Positions 35,469-45,732 are shown, counted from the first letter of the stretch. The stretch is 64,000 nt of DNA from Bacteriovoracaceae bacterium UBA6153 (GCA_002428265.1 DIUR01000003.1:1-64000), one strand, 5' to 3'. Made by a program: numbers and translations. Notes: a model not told the origin generated them from the letters alone.

Positions 35469-37956
35469 CAGTATTTTCTGCACCTTCTGGTAATGCTTCG
35501 ATTTCCTCATCTGGATCGATGATTTTCTCTACAGCAACAACCGCTTCACCTTCTTTAAGCTTAATAAGACGAACACCTTGAGTTGTTCTTCCCATTAAAG
35601 AGATACCAGAAATTTTCGTTCTGATTACCTGTCCTTTATCTGAGATGATCATTAGATCGTCTTTATCTGTAACTGGTTTAATGTCGATGATGTCACCGTT
35701 TTTCTCAGTTAATCTCATCGCAAGAATCCCTTTACCACCACGAGTTTGTCTGCGGTACTCAGAAACACTTGTACGTTTTCCGTATCCATTTGCTGTAACT
35801 GATAAAATCTCTACTGAGTCATCGATAATTTCCATACCGATAATTTTTTCATCGTCACTTAACTCAATCCCTTTTACACCTTGAGAAACACGTCCTAGTG
35901 GACGAGCATCTGTTTCAGCGAAACGGATGATTTTTCCTGATGAAGAGCACAGTAGAACATCTTTTGTTCCGTCAGTGATTCTTACAGATAGAAGATTGTC
36001 ACCTTCGATAATCTTAATCGCAGTTAATCCTGATTGACGGATGTTTTTGTATTCAGAAAGTTCAGACTTCTTAACGATCCCTTTTTCAGTCGCAATCATC
36101 AGGAATTTTCCTTCGATGTTGTCTGGAAGAATCATAATTTTCTTAACTGATTCGCCCGCTGGGATCTGAATCAAGTTAACAATATTTCGTCCTTTAGTCG
36201 TACGATTTCCTTCTGGGATATTATAAACCTTAATCGAGAATACTTGCCCTTTGTTCGTAAAGCAGAACAGAGTCGAGTGCGTATTAGCTGTAAAGATAGA
36301 TGTGTAGAAGTCGTCGTCCGCTCCATCAGCACCCTTAACACCAGTACCACCACGTTTTTGCGTGCGGTATGTGTCCATCGCCATACGTTTTACGTATCCT
36401 TTGTGAGTGATGGTAACGATAACGTCTTCTTGTTTTACCAAGTCTTCCATGTTGATTTCGTCAGCTTTAGCAACGATTTCCGTTCTTCTCTTATCACCGA
36501 AGTTTTCAAGAACTTCCTGGCATTCAGCTTTAATGATGCCCGTGATTTCTTCATCACTTCCAAGGATCATCTCTAAACGAGCGATCTCTTTCATGATGTC
36601 GTTATAATCTTTGATGATCTTATCGCGCTCAAGACCAGTTAAGCGCTGTAGTCTCATATCTAAAATAGCTTGCGCCTGGATTTCAGACAGAGAGTAGTTA
36701 CTCATTAACTTAGTTTTAGCTTGAAGAGGTCCTTCAGATTTTTTAACAAGTTCAACAATTTCGTCGATGTTATCAACGGCAACTTTTAAACCTTCTAAAA
36801 TATGAGCACGCTCTTTTGCTTTCTTTAATTCGTAAACAGTTCTTCTGATTACAACTTCTCTTCTGTGATCTAAGAAGAATAGAAGTTGTTCTTTAATGTT
36901 CAGAACTCTTGGCTGGCCGTTAACAATTGATAAGAAAATAATACCAAATGAAGTTTGCAGCGGAGTCGACTTATAAAGTTTATTGATGATAACTGTCGCG
37001 ATTTCACCTTTTTTAAGATCGATAACAACACGAATCCCTTCTCTTGAAGATTCATCGCGAAGATCTGAAATCCCAGTAATTTCTTTTTCGTTAACAAGTT
37101 CAGCAATTCTTTCGATAAGCTTAGCTTTGTTAACCTGGTAAGGAAGTTCAGTGATAACAATTGAATCACGGTCTTTCTTAGCATTGTGTTCAACATCCAT
37201 TTTCGCACGGATTTGAAGTACACCTTTACCAGTGTGGTATGCAGAACGAATCCCTTCTGTACCGTGGATTGCTCCAGCAGTAGGGAAGTCAGGTCCTGGA
37301 ATGATTCTCATTAATTCGTCAATTGTCGTTGCAGAGTTTTCAATCAACGCCAATAAACCATTCATGATTTCAGAAAGGTTATGTGGAGGAATGTTTGTCG
37401 CCATACCAACGGCAATACCAGACGATCCATTGATTAAAAGGTTCGGGATTTTAGTTGGAAGAACTTTTGGCTCAACTAACGAGTCATCGTAGTTGGGTTG
37501 CCAGTCGACAGTTTCTTTATCTAAATCGGCCATCATTTCTTCTGATAGCTTCTTCATTCTGATCTCTGTATACCTCATCGCCGCGGCGTTATCACCGTCG
37601 ATCGATCCGAAGTTCCCTTGACCATCTACCAGAGGGTATCTCATTGAGAAATCCTGAGCTAGACGAACGATTGCTCCGTAAACTGCAGAGTCACCGTGTG
37701 GGTGATACTTACCGATAATATCACCAACAACTCTCGCTGATTTCAGGAAAGGTTTATTGTGATAGTTGTTAAGTGAGTCCATTGCATAAAGCACGCGTCT
37801 GTGAACTGGTTTCATCCCGTCGCGAACATCTGGAAGAGCACGTCCAACGATTACCGACATTGCATAGTCTAGGTAACAGCTTTTCATCTCATCTTGAATA
37901 ACTACAGGAGTGATATTCCCGTGATTGATTGGTGTGTTGTTGTTTTCATCAGCCAT
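35449..37956 (-). CDS. gyrA: DNA gyrase subunit A
   Basis: An 835-residue type II topoisomerase subunit. The catalytic tyrosine is Y129 (AAAMRYTEIRM). The quinolone-determining region reads HPHGDSAVYGAIVRL: S90 corresponds to E. coli S83 and G94 to E. coli D87. The C-terminal beta-pinwheel contains a good GyrA box (QTRGGKG) and a related QKRGGTG element, so this is gyrase rather than ParC. It follows gyrB by 28 bases and overlaps the TPR lipoprotein gene. Confidence 0.98.
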   Translation of the reverse strand: MADENNNTPINHGNITPVVIQDEMKSCYLDYAMSVIVGRALPDVRDGMKPVHRRVLYAMDSLNNYHNKPFLKSARVVGDIIGKYHPHGDSAVYGAIVRLAQDFSMRYPLVDGQGNFGSIDGDNAAAMRYTEIRMKKLSEEMMADLDKETVDWQPNYDDSLVEPKVLPTKIPNLLINGSSGIAVGMATNIPPHNLSEIMNGLLALIENSATTIDELMRIIPGPDFPTAGAIHGTEGIRSAYHTGKGVLQIRAKMDVEHNAKKDRDSIVITELPYQVNKAKLIERIAELVNEKEITGISDLRDESSREGIRVVIDLKKGEIATVIINKLYKSTPLQTSFGIIFLSIVNGQPRVLNIKEQLLFFLDHRREVVIRRTVYELKKAKERAHILEGLKVAVDNIDEIVELVKKSEGPLQAKTKLMSNYSLSEIQAQAILDMRLQRLTGLERDKIIKDYNDIMKEIARLEMILGSDEEITGIIKAECQEVLENFGDKRRTEIVAKADEINMEDLVKQEDVIVTITHKGYVKRMAMDTYRTQKRGGTGVKGADGADDDFYTSIFTANTHSTLFCFTNKGQVFSIKVYNIPEGNRTTKGRNIVNLIQIPAGESVKKIMILPDNIEGKFLMIATEKGIVKKSELSEYKNIRQSGLTAIKIIEGDNLLSVRITDGTKDVLLCSSSGKIIRFAETDARPLGRVSQGVKGIELSDDEKIIGMEIIDDSVEILSVTANGYGKRTSVSEYRRQTRGGKGILAMRLTEKNGDIIDIKPVTDKDDLMIISDKGQVIRTKISGISLMGRTTQGVRLIKLKEGEAVVAVEKIIDPDEEIEALPEGAENTDAPKTE

Positions 37957-37984
37957 TATTTTGATTCCTTAAAACTTTTAAAAA

Positions 37985-40465
37985 TTAAACGTCTAGATTT
38001 CTTGCATTCAACGCGTTTTCTTCAACGAACTTTCTACGTGGTTCAACCTGGTCTCCCATTAGTACGGTAAACACTTGGTCGGCCTCAAGAGTATCTTCAA
38101 TTTTTACCTGAAGAAGCGTTCTGTTTTGCGGGTTCATAGTTGTTTCCCAAAGTTGCTCTGGGTTCATTTCTCCTAGTCCCTTATAACGTTGAATGTAAGC
38201 ACCTTGCTTACCATCAGCAATGACGAACTCAGAAAATTCTGTAAGTGATGTGAACTCTCTCGTATCTTTTTCGCGTTCAATCTTGAAAGCAGCTCTTGCG
38301 TATTTTTTGATACCTTCAAAACTGTTAACAAGGTCAGCGTACTCAGGAGAACGCAGGAAGTTCGCACTAATTTTGAATTTTTTAATTCTTGAAGCTGTTT
38401 TAATATGCAGGCGAAGAGAGTGAACTTTTGTATCCACATCTTCTTCAACAGTAATCTCATATTGCTTTAATGTTTGAGTTTCAAGAGGCTTAAAATAGTT
38501 TATCAATGATTTAGCTGCAGCTTCAGTTTTAGCTTTATCCATTAAATCGTCAGCTTTAAGACCAGTGTCTTCAACTAACTTCTTTAATAAATCTGTGTCA
38601 TAGTGAGTGTCGTAGTATGAAAGAGTTTTTCTATACATACTTTCTTTGTTGATTAGAAGCTTTGCTTCATCACCAGTGATCGCTACGCCATCAATTGTAA
38701 TTTTTGAATCTTGAGTAGCATTGTTAACCAGGTATTCTTCAAGACGTTTATCATCTTTCAGATATGTCTCCATCTTACCTTTTTTATATTTATAAAGAGG
38801 TGGCTGAGCGATGTAGATATACCCTTGTTCAATCAATTGCGGGAATTGACGATAAAGTAGGGTAAGGATCAGCGTTCTAATGTGCGATCCATCGACATCG
38901 GCATCGGTCATGATAACGATTTTGTGGTAACGAAGTTTAGCAATATTGAATGTATCTTTACCAACACCAGTACCGAAGGCCTGAATTAAGTTTTTGATCT
39001 CTTCAGAAGCTAACATTTTTTCATAACGAGCTTTTTCAACGTTAAGAATCTTACCTTTAAGTGGAAGAACAGCTTGTACTCTACGATCGCGACCTTGTTT
39101 TGCAGATCCGCCCGCAGAGTCCCCTTCTACGATATATAGTTCACACTGAGCAGGATCTGATTCCTGACAGTCTGCCATTTTCCCTGGAAGACCAGAGAAC
39201 TCTAAAACGTTTTTACGACGAGTAAGTTCACGTGCACGGCGAGCAGCTTCCCTTGCAGCAGCAGCATCAACCGATTTTTTAATAACCATTTTTCCGATTT
39301 CTGGATTTTCTTCCAGAAATGTTTTAAATGATTCACCAACAAGAGAGTTAACAATACCTTCAACTTCAGAGTTACCAAGTTTAGATTTTGTCTGACCTTC
39401 GAATTGTGGCTCTTTTAGTTTTACAGAAACAACAGCCGTTAAACCTTCTCTCATATCATCACCCGTTAGAGCGATCTTGATATTTTTAAGTAGGTTATTG
39501 TCTTTTGCGTAGTTGTTAAGAACACGCGTAAGGGCCGTCTTAAATCCAGAAACGTGAGTTCCACCTTCTGGAGTAGAGATGTTGTTAGCGTATGAAGTGA
39601 TAACTTCATTGTATGAATCAGTCCATTGCATTGCAATTTCTGCTTCGTAATCATCTTTAGTCTGAACGAAGTAAATAACTTTTTTATGGATCGCTGACTT
39701 CGCACGATTTAAATAAGTAACGAACTCTGAAATCCCACCTTCGAAGAAAAATAAATCAGATTTTTCTGATCTTTCATCTTTTAATGAAATTTTTAATCCG
39801 CGGTTAAGGAACGCCATCTCACGAAATCTGTTTGCTAGAGTGTCGTAGTTGAACTCGAAAATTTCAAAAATTTCATTATCTGGTTTGAAAGTTACTTTCG
39901 TTCCAGTTTCTTTTGGATTTTCAAGAATACCAATTTCTTTAATCACTGCAGTTGCCTTACCGTGATCGAAATTTAATTCATGAAGTTTTCCGTATTTTTT
40001 AATTTCTAGTTTTACCCATTTCGAAAGAGCATTAACTACAGCGGCACCTACACCGTGAAGACCACCGGAAACTTTATAAGCTCCACCGTCTTCGTTAAAC
40101 TTTCCACCAGCGTGAAGTTTTGTGTAAGCAAGCTCTGCTCCTGAAATTCCTTCTGTCGGGTGAATATCTGTTGGGATACCACGGCCGTTATCAACAACTG
40201 TAACAGAGTTATCAATGTGAATAACTATGTTGATATCTGTACAATAACCTGCAAGGGCCTCATCAACAGAGTTATCAACAATTTCATAAACACAGTGGTG
40301 AAGACCACGTACACCAGTATCACCGATATACATACCTGGTCTTTTTCTAACCGCATCCAGTCCTTCAAGAACTTTGATTTGATTTGATCCATACTCTGTA
40401 TTTACTTTTGAAATTGATTCGTGGGCTTGATCTTTGTGATCACTATTAGCTTTGTTTTCTTCCAA
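37985..40465 (-). CDS. gyrB: DNA gyrase subunit B
   Basis: An 826-residue GHKL ATPase/TOPRIM subunit. Motifs are LEGLDAVRKRPGMYIGDTG (N-terminal helix), VDNGRGIPTDIHP (ATP site), GGLHGVGAAVVNALS, the TOPRIM EGDSAGGSAKQGRDR and DADVDGSHIRTL, and a C-terminal YKGLGEMNPEQLWETTMNP. Length is typical of proteobacterial GyrB. It follows recF by about 50 bases in the classical dnaA-dnaN-recF-gyrB order. Confidence 0.98.
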   Translation of the reverse strand: MEENKANSDHKDQAHESISKVNTEYGSNQIKVLEGLDAVRKRPGMYIGDTGVRGLHHCVYEIVDNSVDEALAGYCTDINIVIHIDNSVTVVDNGRGIPTDIHPTEGISGAELAYTKLHAGGKFNEDGGAYKVSGGLHGVGAAVVNALSKWVKLEIKKYGKLHELNFDHGKATAVIKEIGILENPKETGTKVTFKPDNEIFEIFEFNYDTLANRFREMAFLNRGLKISLKDERSEKSDLFFFEGGISEFVTYLNRAKSAIHKKVIYFVQTKDDYEAEIAMQWTDSYNEVITSYANNISTPEGGTHVSGFKTALTRVLNNYAKDNNLLKNIKIALTGDDMREGLTAVVSVKLKEPQFEGQTKSKLGNSEVEGIVNSLVGESFKTFLEENPEIGKMVIKKSVDAAAAREAARRARELTRRKNVLEFSGLPGKMADCQESDPAQCELYIVEGDSAGGSAKQGRDRRVQAVLPLKGKILNVEKARYEKMLASEEIKNLIQAFGTGVGKDTFNIAKLRYHKIVIMTDADVDGSHIRTLILTLLYRQFPQLIEQGYIYIAQPPLYKYKKGKMETYLKDDKRLEEYLVNNATQDSKITIDGVAITGDEAKLLINKESMYRKTLSYYDTHYDTDLLKKLVEDTGLKADDLMDKAKTEAAAKSLINYFKPLETQTLKQYEITVEEDVDTKVHSLRLHIKTASRIKKFKISANFLRSPEYADLVNSFEGIKKYARAAFKIEREKDTREFTSLTEFSEFVIADGKQGAYIQRYKGLGEMNPEQLWETTMNPQNRTLLQVKIEDTLEADQVFTVLMGDQVEPRRKFVEENALNARNLDV

Positions 40466-40515
40466 GACGGTACTCCTCTAAGATTACAGATTCTTTTTGT
40501 AGCGTGTGAGAAGTT

Positions 40516-41613
40516 TTAGTGGATTAGGGAACCATTCTTGATGTGAATGTTATTGGCCCCGCTAATTCGGTCTAATTCTTCCTTAAATTTTTCGTTGGCC
40601 GTAGTTATCAAAACTTGAAATTCACGTTTTTCTAAATACTCAACAAGCCTTCTCCATCGATGCTGATCTAGCTCGCCAGAAACGTCGTCAATTAGCACGA
40701 TTGGATAGGACATATATTTATACCGAAAAAGCTCTATATAGGCAAATAACAGGCTTAAATAACTCATCTTTTGCTGGCCTAAAGAACAGAAATCGAAAGA
40801 GTTTAAACCGTCAAAAAGGAGCACGTAGTCATCTTTGTGAGGACCGTACGATGTATGGCCGCGATCACTATCTGTTTCTATGTTGTTAGCGAGAAGTTTT
40901 TGCACATTTTCTACACTCATTCCAATAATGCGAGAATCTAAGTTGATTTTTAAATTATGCTTTTCTGAAAAGAGGGCTTGAAATGTTTCACCGAGAAGAG
41001 GTTCTAGTGCTTCTAGGAACTCAACGCGCTTTTTTGTAATATTATAAGAAAGGTGGGCTAATTCCACGTCACCGGCCAAAACCTGCTCTTTAAAACGGCT
41101 TGGTTTCTTATTTAAGAGAGTATTTCTGAATCTTAAGGCCAAAGTATATCTGGAAAGGTCTTTCTTATAAACGGCGTCTAATTGGCTTAAAAAATAATCT
41201 ATCCATTCACGGCGGTCTGAAGCGTTGTTGTGAAACCCGTATGAATCGAAGGGATTGATGAAGACAACTTTTATATCAAGTTTCTTTTTTACAGGTGCCC
41301 CATCTAAAAACCAAAGAACACTTTCATTGGTCATTTTAGAAGTGTAGCTCATGACATCGTGTTCTTGGTTTTCCACAACAGATGAAAATATTATTTCAGG
41401 TTTTCCACCATCAACACTCAAAAATTGTGGAAAACTCGTATTTTTACGGAATGATTTTTTAGTAGCAAGAACGTTGATAGCTTCCAGAATATTTGTCTTA
41501 CCATTTCCATTTTCACCAATGATGCAATTTATACCATTAGAGAAAGTGATAATATCTGGATTCAAATTTCTAAAGTTAGTAACTTGAAGTTTAGAAATTT
41601 TATAACTAGTCAT
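40516..41613 (-). CDS. recF: DNA replication and repair protein RecF
   Basis: A 365-residue SMC-like ATPase that helps load RecA at gaps. Walker A is GENGNGKTNILEAINVL near residue 35, the signature region is CSLGQQKMSYLSLLFA, and Walker B is YPIVLIDDVSGELD, all in the expected order and spacing. It begins six bases after dnaN ends, so the two are co-transcribed. Normal family length. Confidence 0.95.
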   Translation of the reverse strand: MTSYKISKLQVTNFRNLNPDIITFSNGINCIIGENGNGKTNILEAINVLATKKSFRKNTSFPQFLSVDGGKPEIIFSSVVENQEHDVMSYTSKMTNESVLWFLDGAPVKKKLDIKVVFINPFDSYGFHNNASDRREWIDYFLSQLDAVYKKDLSRYTLALRFRNTLLNKKPSRFKEQVLAGDVELAHLSYNITKKRVEFLEALEPLLGETFQALFSEKHNLKINLDSRIIGMSVENVQKLLANNIETDSDRGHTSYGPHKDDYVLLFDGLNSFDFCSLGQQKMSYLSLLFAYIELFRYKYMSYPIVLIDDVSGELDQHRWRRLVEYLEKREFQVLITTANEKFKEELDRISGANNIHIKNGSLIH

Positions 41614-41619
41614 GCAGTC

Positions 41620-42735
41620 TTATAACTTAAGTGGCATTACCACACATAGATAGTTTTGATTTTTTGTTGATCTGATAACAGCAGGAGATAACTCATTGTT
41701 AAATTCCATTCTGATATCTTCATCACCAATAATTGAAAGAACATCCATTAAAAATTTAGCATTGAATCCGATTTCAAATTCTTTACCTGAATAGTTAATT
41801 GGAAATTTTTCAAAAGCATCCCCAAGAGAAGGATGATTTGCAGCGACCGTCATTTCGCCTTCTTTTAAAATAAGCTTCACGCCATTTGATCTCTCAGAGG
41901 CCATGATTTTTATTCTTCTAACAGCATTAAGGAATGATCCTTTATCAATGTCAGCGTGGTGATTTGTTTTTTTAGGAATGATTGCCTGATATTTAATATA
42001 TTCTTTAGCAATTAATCTAATAGCTAATAAATAAGTATTATTAGCGTTCAAATAAATGAATGATTCATCAACTGAAATACCAATTTGTTGATCAGGATAG
42101 CTTTCAGCAATTTTCTTTAATTCAGCTACACCTTTTTTAGGAATGATAATTCCATTTATAAGGGCTTCAATTTTATTGTTAGATAATTCTGTTTCAACAA
42201 TTGAAAGTCTGAAGCCATCAGTTGCTACAGCTCTTAGTTTGCCATCTAACTCTTGAAGGTAGATACCACTTAGAAATAATCTTGTTTCATCATTTGAAAT
42301 AGCGTGAGTTGTTTTGTTGATCATTTCTAATATTTGAAATGTATTTAACTTAAACTCGTTAGCATTCGTTCCAAATTGAAGGTGAGGGAACTCTTCGCTT
42401 GTATAAATTAAAAGAGTGAAATTAATTGTTCCACAAGTAAGCTTTAAATTATTTGATCCTTCTGGAAGTTCCATTGTTAATTCTTTTTCTGGAAGTTCTT
42501 TTACGATATCAAATATATTTTTAGCATTTACACAAAATGTACCTGGCTTTTCCACAATAGCGTTGGCAGTTACTTTTGCTGATACTTCTAGATCAGTAGC
42601 AGTCATTTCAATTTTATTACCTACAGCTTGTATCTGAATAAAATTTAGTATTAAACGCGTATTTTTCTTATCCACTACGGATAGAATTTTATTAAGTGTT
42701 TCTTTTAATTCATGAACTGAAATGACAATTTTCAT
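41620..42735 (-). CDS. dnaN: DNA polymerase III sliding clamp (beta subunit)
   Basis: A 371-residue three-domain clamp. It has the N-terminal MKIVISVHELKETLNKILSVV, the central LFLSGIYLQELDGKLRAVATDGFRLSIVE and the C-terminal tail YLCVVMPLKL that forms part of the client-binding pocket (consensus VMPMRL). It is the first gene on the dnaN side of the origin region and precedes recF. Confidence 0.97.
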   Translation of the reverse strand: MKIVISVHELKETLNKILSVVDKKNTRLILNFIQIQAVGNKIEMTATDLEVSAKVTANAIVEKPGTFCVNAKNIFDIVKELPEKELTMELPEGSNNLKLTCGTINFTLLIYTSEEFPHLQFGTNANEFKLNTFQILEMINKTTHAISNDETRLFLSGIYLQELDGKLRAVATDGFRLSIVETELSNNKIEALINGIIIPKKGVAELKKIAESYPDQQIGISVDESFIYLNANNTYLLAIRLIAKEYIKYQAIIPKKTNHHADIDKGSFLNAVRRIKIMASERSNGVKLILKEGEMTVAANHPSLGDAFEKFPINYSGKEFEIGFNAKFLMDVLSIIGDEDIRMEFNNELSPAVIRSTKNQNYLCVVMPLKL

Positions 42736-43414
42736 AAGGTCTTATCCTAAATTTTATATATTAAGTTTTTAGCAATAAGAAAGCATTGAATCAAGCTTCA
42801 TTGGGCCATCTAAAAGCTTCAAAGAAATTAAGTTTGATGAAATATAAAATATGAAATCAAAATTGATCGAACTTCAGACTTCATGGTCTTATATATATTT
42901 ATATTATTAATACTTTTATTATTACACTGTGGATAAGTGGAGAAGATATAAAAGATCTTTGATTTCATGCCTTTAATCAAAAGTGCTACCTTGATTATTT
43001 CTAATAACTTTTCCACATTTCCAAAATCCTAACGGATATTCTTTTTTCTGGGGCCAATATATTGTGTTTATCCACAAGTTCTTCACATACTTCTAACATT
43101 ACTTCATAGATTGCTTTTTAAACGATTTTCATTGGCCTTTTCTTAAAAGTTTTCCACAGACTTATTAACAATGTTGATAATTATTTGTGGATAAATGCTT
43201 ATGCGAACTTGTCACTTTAACACTGGGCCAAAAAGTGTAGTTTTTTGCATGGCCCTGCACAAAATCTCGGCCGTTATGTGAATAAGGCCGTGGATAGGCC
43301 GTGGATATCATGTGGATAACTAAATTAAATTGAGGCCCAATTATGCGCAGCTATCCACAAATTGTTAACAGCGTGTGGATAGATGAAATTAATAAATTTT
43401 GAAAATATTTTTGA
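42736..43414. other. Chromosomal replication origin (oriC) between dnaN and dnaA
   Basis: A 679-base non-coding region. Perfect DnaA boxes (TTATCCACA or complement) lie at 42928-42936, 43068-43076, 43186-43194 and 43311-43319. Near matches are at 43009-43017, 43150-43158, 43277-43285 (TTATTCACA on the complement), 43351-43359 and 43374-43382, with further GTGGATA elements at 43289-43308. Two copies of GGCCGTGGATA follow each other at 43287 and 43298. An AT-only-like stretch with TATATATATTTATATTATTA (42890-42910) is a good unwinding-element candidate next to the box at 42928. Position between dnaA and dnaN, with parABS nearby, supports oriC. Confidence 0.88.
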
Positions 43415-45010
43415 TTAAAGGTTAGATTCGATCGCGTTGATGTCTTTTGAAAGACTAGAATCAGTTTTTACTTTATCAGAAATGGCATTTACAGCATGAA
43501 TAACAGACGAGTGATCACGTCCTCCGAAGAAGGCACCAATCTCTTGTTGTTTTGCATTTACTACTTTACGAGCAAGATACATTGCCACGTGACGAGCTTT
43601 CGTGATGTCCTGGTTTCTTCCTTTTGACTTTAAATCAGCTAGTGGAAGTCTAAAGTACTGAGCAGTCGCTTTCGCTACTGATTCAATAGAAATCTCTTTT
43701 TCATTTTCGCTGTTAGGAAGCATTAATTGCTCTTTTACCAGGTCAACTTCAATTTCTACGTTCATTAGTTCACTTACAGCTTTAAGACGAACGAGTGAGC
43801 CCTCAAGCTCTCTTATGTTAGTTTTAATTCTAGAAGCAATTAATGTTAAAACATCTTCGTTAATATAGATGTCCAGGGCTTCCATTTTGCGACGAAGAAT
43901 AGCAATTCTCGTTTCAAGATCAGGTGGTTGAATATCAACAACCAGACCCCACTGAAGACGAGTTTTAATACGCTCAGAGATACCATCAATTTCTTTTGGC
44001 CTTTTATCTGAAGTAAAAATCAGCTGCTTTCCTTTATTATGCATTTCATTGAATACATGGAAAAACTGATCCTGCGTTCCTTCTTTGTTTTTTAGCTCAT
44101 GAATATCGTCGATCATAAGAACATCGACTCTTTCCGTATATTTCTTAACGAACTCGTTAATACGGTTAGTTTTCATGAGTGTGATCATCTCGTCCATGAA
44201 GTCACGGGCCGTGATCAGGCAGATTGTGTAGCTTGGATGCTTATCTGCAATTTCGTTTGCTACGGCGTGCAGAAGGTGGGTTTTACCCAATCCAGAGTTA
44301 CTATGGATATAAAGTGAAGGGTATTTTCCTTCTTTTCCTGGAGTCAGTGAGACAGCTTTAGCAGCGGCCTGGGCGATATTGTTAGTAGGCCCAACAATAA
44401 AGTTATCGAAAGTTTTTGAGCGATCAACACGAATGCCATTTTTGTTAGGATTCATGTGTTCAATATACTCAGCATCCACGCGAGACTTTAAATCATCGCG
44501 AGTAGGGGTCAGATCCAGAGTGAACTTTGCAGCCCCCATAGATTTTGGTCTAGAGTTCTCTTTAATTTTCATGCTGTCGAAGTCTAAGCTGTTTTGATCA
44601 TTAGATTGATCTTTGGCGTTAATGATAACTTCGTATTGAGTCCCCAAAACATTGTATAAGGACTTCGCAATCTCCTCTTTATAGAGCTCTGCTGATTTCT
44701 TAATAAAATTTGTTCTTACTTCAAAGACTGCACTTTGATCAGCGATAGACTTAAGCTCTAGTGAGTTCTCAAAATAGGTTTTGTACTTTAATTCTGGAAC
44801 AATAGTTTGAAGGTGATTTAAAATCTCATGATTAATAACAGTTAGCTCCTCATCATGCTCTGATGAGTGGTCTGTGTTAGTTGCTTTATTTGTCGATACA
44901 AGTGGATTAAGGTCGTTCGAAAACTGACCAAAAAAGTGATCGTTAACTGGAGTTTGGTTACCAATCGAGAAAAAATGTTTAATCAAATGCGACGGAATGT
45001 CTTGCGCCAT
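43415..45010 (-). CDS. dnaA: Chromosomal replication initiator DnaA
   Basis: A 531-residue AAA+ initiator. The N-terminal region (domain I and a long variable linker, about residues 1-195) is somewhat extended and begins unusually with a MAQDIPSHLIKHFFSIG segment before the typical domain I helix. Domain III has Walker A NSGLGKTHLLHAV near residue 240 and Walker B VDVLMIDDIHEL near 300. Domain IV ends with the DNA-binding signature GGRDHSSVIHAV near 495. The ATG at 45010 is preceded by GGGG. The gene lies between oriC and the divergent rpmH operon. Confidence 0.97.
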   Translation of the reverse strand: MAQDIPSHLIKHFFSIGNQTPVNDHFFGQFSNDLNPLVSTNKATNTDHSSEHDEELTVINHEILNHLQTIVPELKYKTYFENSLELKSIADQSAVFEVRTNFIKKSAELYKEEIAKSLYNVLGTQYEVIINAKDQSNDQNSLDFDSMKIKENSRPKSMGAAKFTLDLTPTRDDLKSRVDAEYIEHMNPNKNGIRVDRSKTFDNFIVGPTNNIAQAAAKAVSLTPGKEGKYPSLYIHSNSGLGKTHLLHAVANEIADKHPSYTICLITARDFMDEMITLMKTNRINEFVKKYTERVDVLMIDDIHELKNKEGTQDQFFHVFNEMHNKGKQLIFTSDKRPKEIDGISERIKTRLQWGLVVDIQPPDLETRIAILRRKMEALDIYINEDVLTLIASRIKTNIRELEGSLVRLKAVSELMNVEIEVDLVKEQLMLPNSENEKEISIESVAKATAQYFRLPLADLKSKGRNQDITKARHVAMYLARKVVNAKQQEIGAFFGGRDHSSVIHAVNAISDKVKTDSSLSKDINAIESNL

Positions 45011-45129
45011 TATTTACCCCGAAATATCTTCTGCCTGAAATGCGAGAGCAATTTGTAGCATGGCCCAAAAGTCGTGAGCAATAAAACATAATTTTACATT
45101 TTCTTACATGTAACGCGCGAAGTTTAACG

Positions 45130-45156
45130 TTGACCTTTTGGAAAAGAAAATATAAC
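45130..45156 (+). promoter_or_regulatory. Possible promoter of rpmH-rnpA
   Basis: TTGACC (45130-45135) and TATAAC (45151-45156) are separated by 15 bases, shorter than the ideal 17. They lie about 40 bases before rpmH in the 186-base dnaA-rpmH gap, which must also hold the dnaA promoter on the other strand. No certain minus-strand promoter was seen. Confidence 0.35.
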
Positions 45157-45196
45157 TGTATCACTCTAATTATTTATTGATCGAAAGGATAGCTGT

Positions 45197-45349
45197 ATGA
45201 GCAAAAGAACTTGGCAACCAAAGAAGTTAAAAAGATTAAGAGTACACGGATTTCTTAAAAGAATGGCTAGTCCAGGCGGAAAGAACGTTATTAGAGCACG
45301 CAGAGCTAAAGGCCGCGCGCAATTAACGGTATCTTCAAGCACTAAGTAA
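45197..45349 (+). CDS. rpmH: 50S ribosomal protein L34
   Basis: A 50-codon gene. The protein begins MSKRTWQPKKLKRLRVHGFL and contains RMASPGGKNVIRARRAKGR, the classical highly basic L34 signature, with a few extra residues at the C-terminus (LTVSSSTK). An AAGGA site lies eight bases before the ATG. It is followed five bases later by rnpA, as in most bacteria. Confidence 0.97.
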   Translation: MSKRTWQPKKLKRLRVHGFLKRMASPGGKNVIRARRAKGRAQLTVSSSTK

Positions 45350-45354
45350 TTTTT

Positions 45355-45732
45355 GTGGCCGATTGTGGGTTTGAAAAAAAATTTCGACTGCTATCGGCCC
45401 GAGATTTCGAAGAATTAAAAGTCGGGTCTTCTTCCTACAAAAAAGCAGCACTGATTATCTACTATAAGAAAAATTCTTTTAATCAATCAAGAATAGGGCT
45501 TTCTGTTCCCAAAAAGATAGGGAAGTCTCACGATCGAAATAGACTCAAGCGTCTTATGCGAGAGTTCTATCGCACATCTCCTTATAAATTTTTAGGCTAC
45601 GATATTTTGTTGGTTGTTTCATGGTCGAGAAATCTTCTTCCTGAATCAAGTGACTATAAAGAAGCAATGCTTAGAAAAAATCTCAACGAATTTTTTAACT
45701 ATCTTCAGGATGAAACTCTGAGGAAAGCCTAA
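45355..45732 (+). CDS. rnpA: Ribonuclease P protein component
   Basis: A 125-residue protein subunit of RNase P, which matures tRNA 5' ends. The diagnostic RNR region reads GKSHDRNRLKRLMREFYR, preceded by RIGLSVPKKI. The start codon is a GTG at 45355, five bases after the rpmH stop; no ATG fits the expected N-terminus (CGFEKKFRLLSARDFEEL). The last base of its stop codon is the first base of the yidD ATG. Confidence 0.95.
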   Translation: MADCGFEKKFRLLSARDFEELKVGSSSYKKAALIIYYKKNSFNQSRIGLSVPKKIGKSHDRNRLKRLMREFYRTSPYKFLGYDILLVVSWSRNLLPESSDYKEAMLRKNLNEFFNYLQDETLRKA

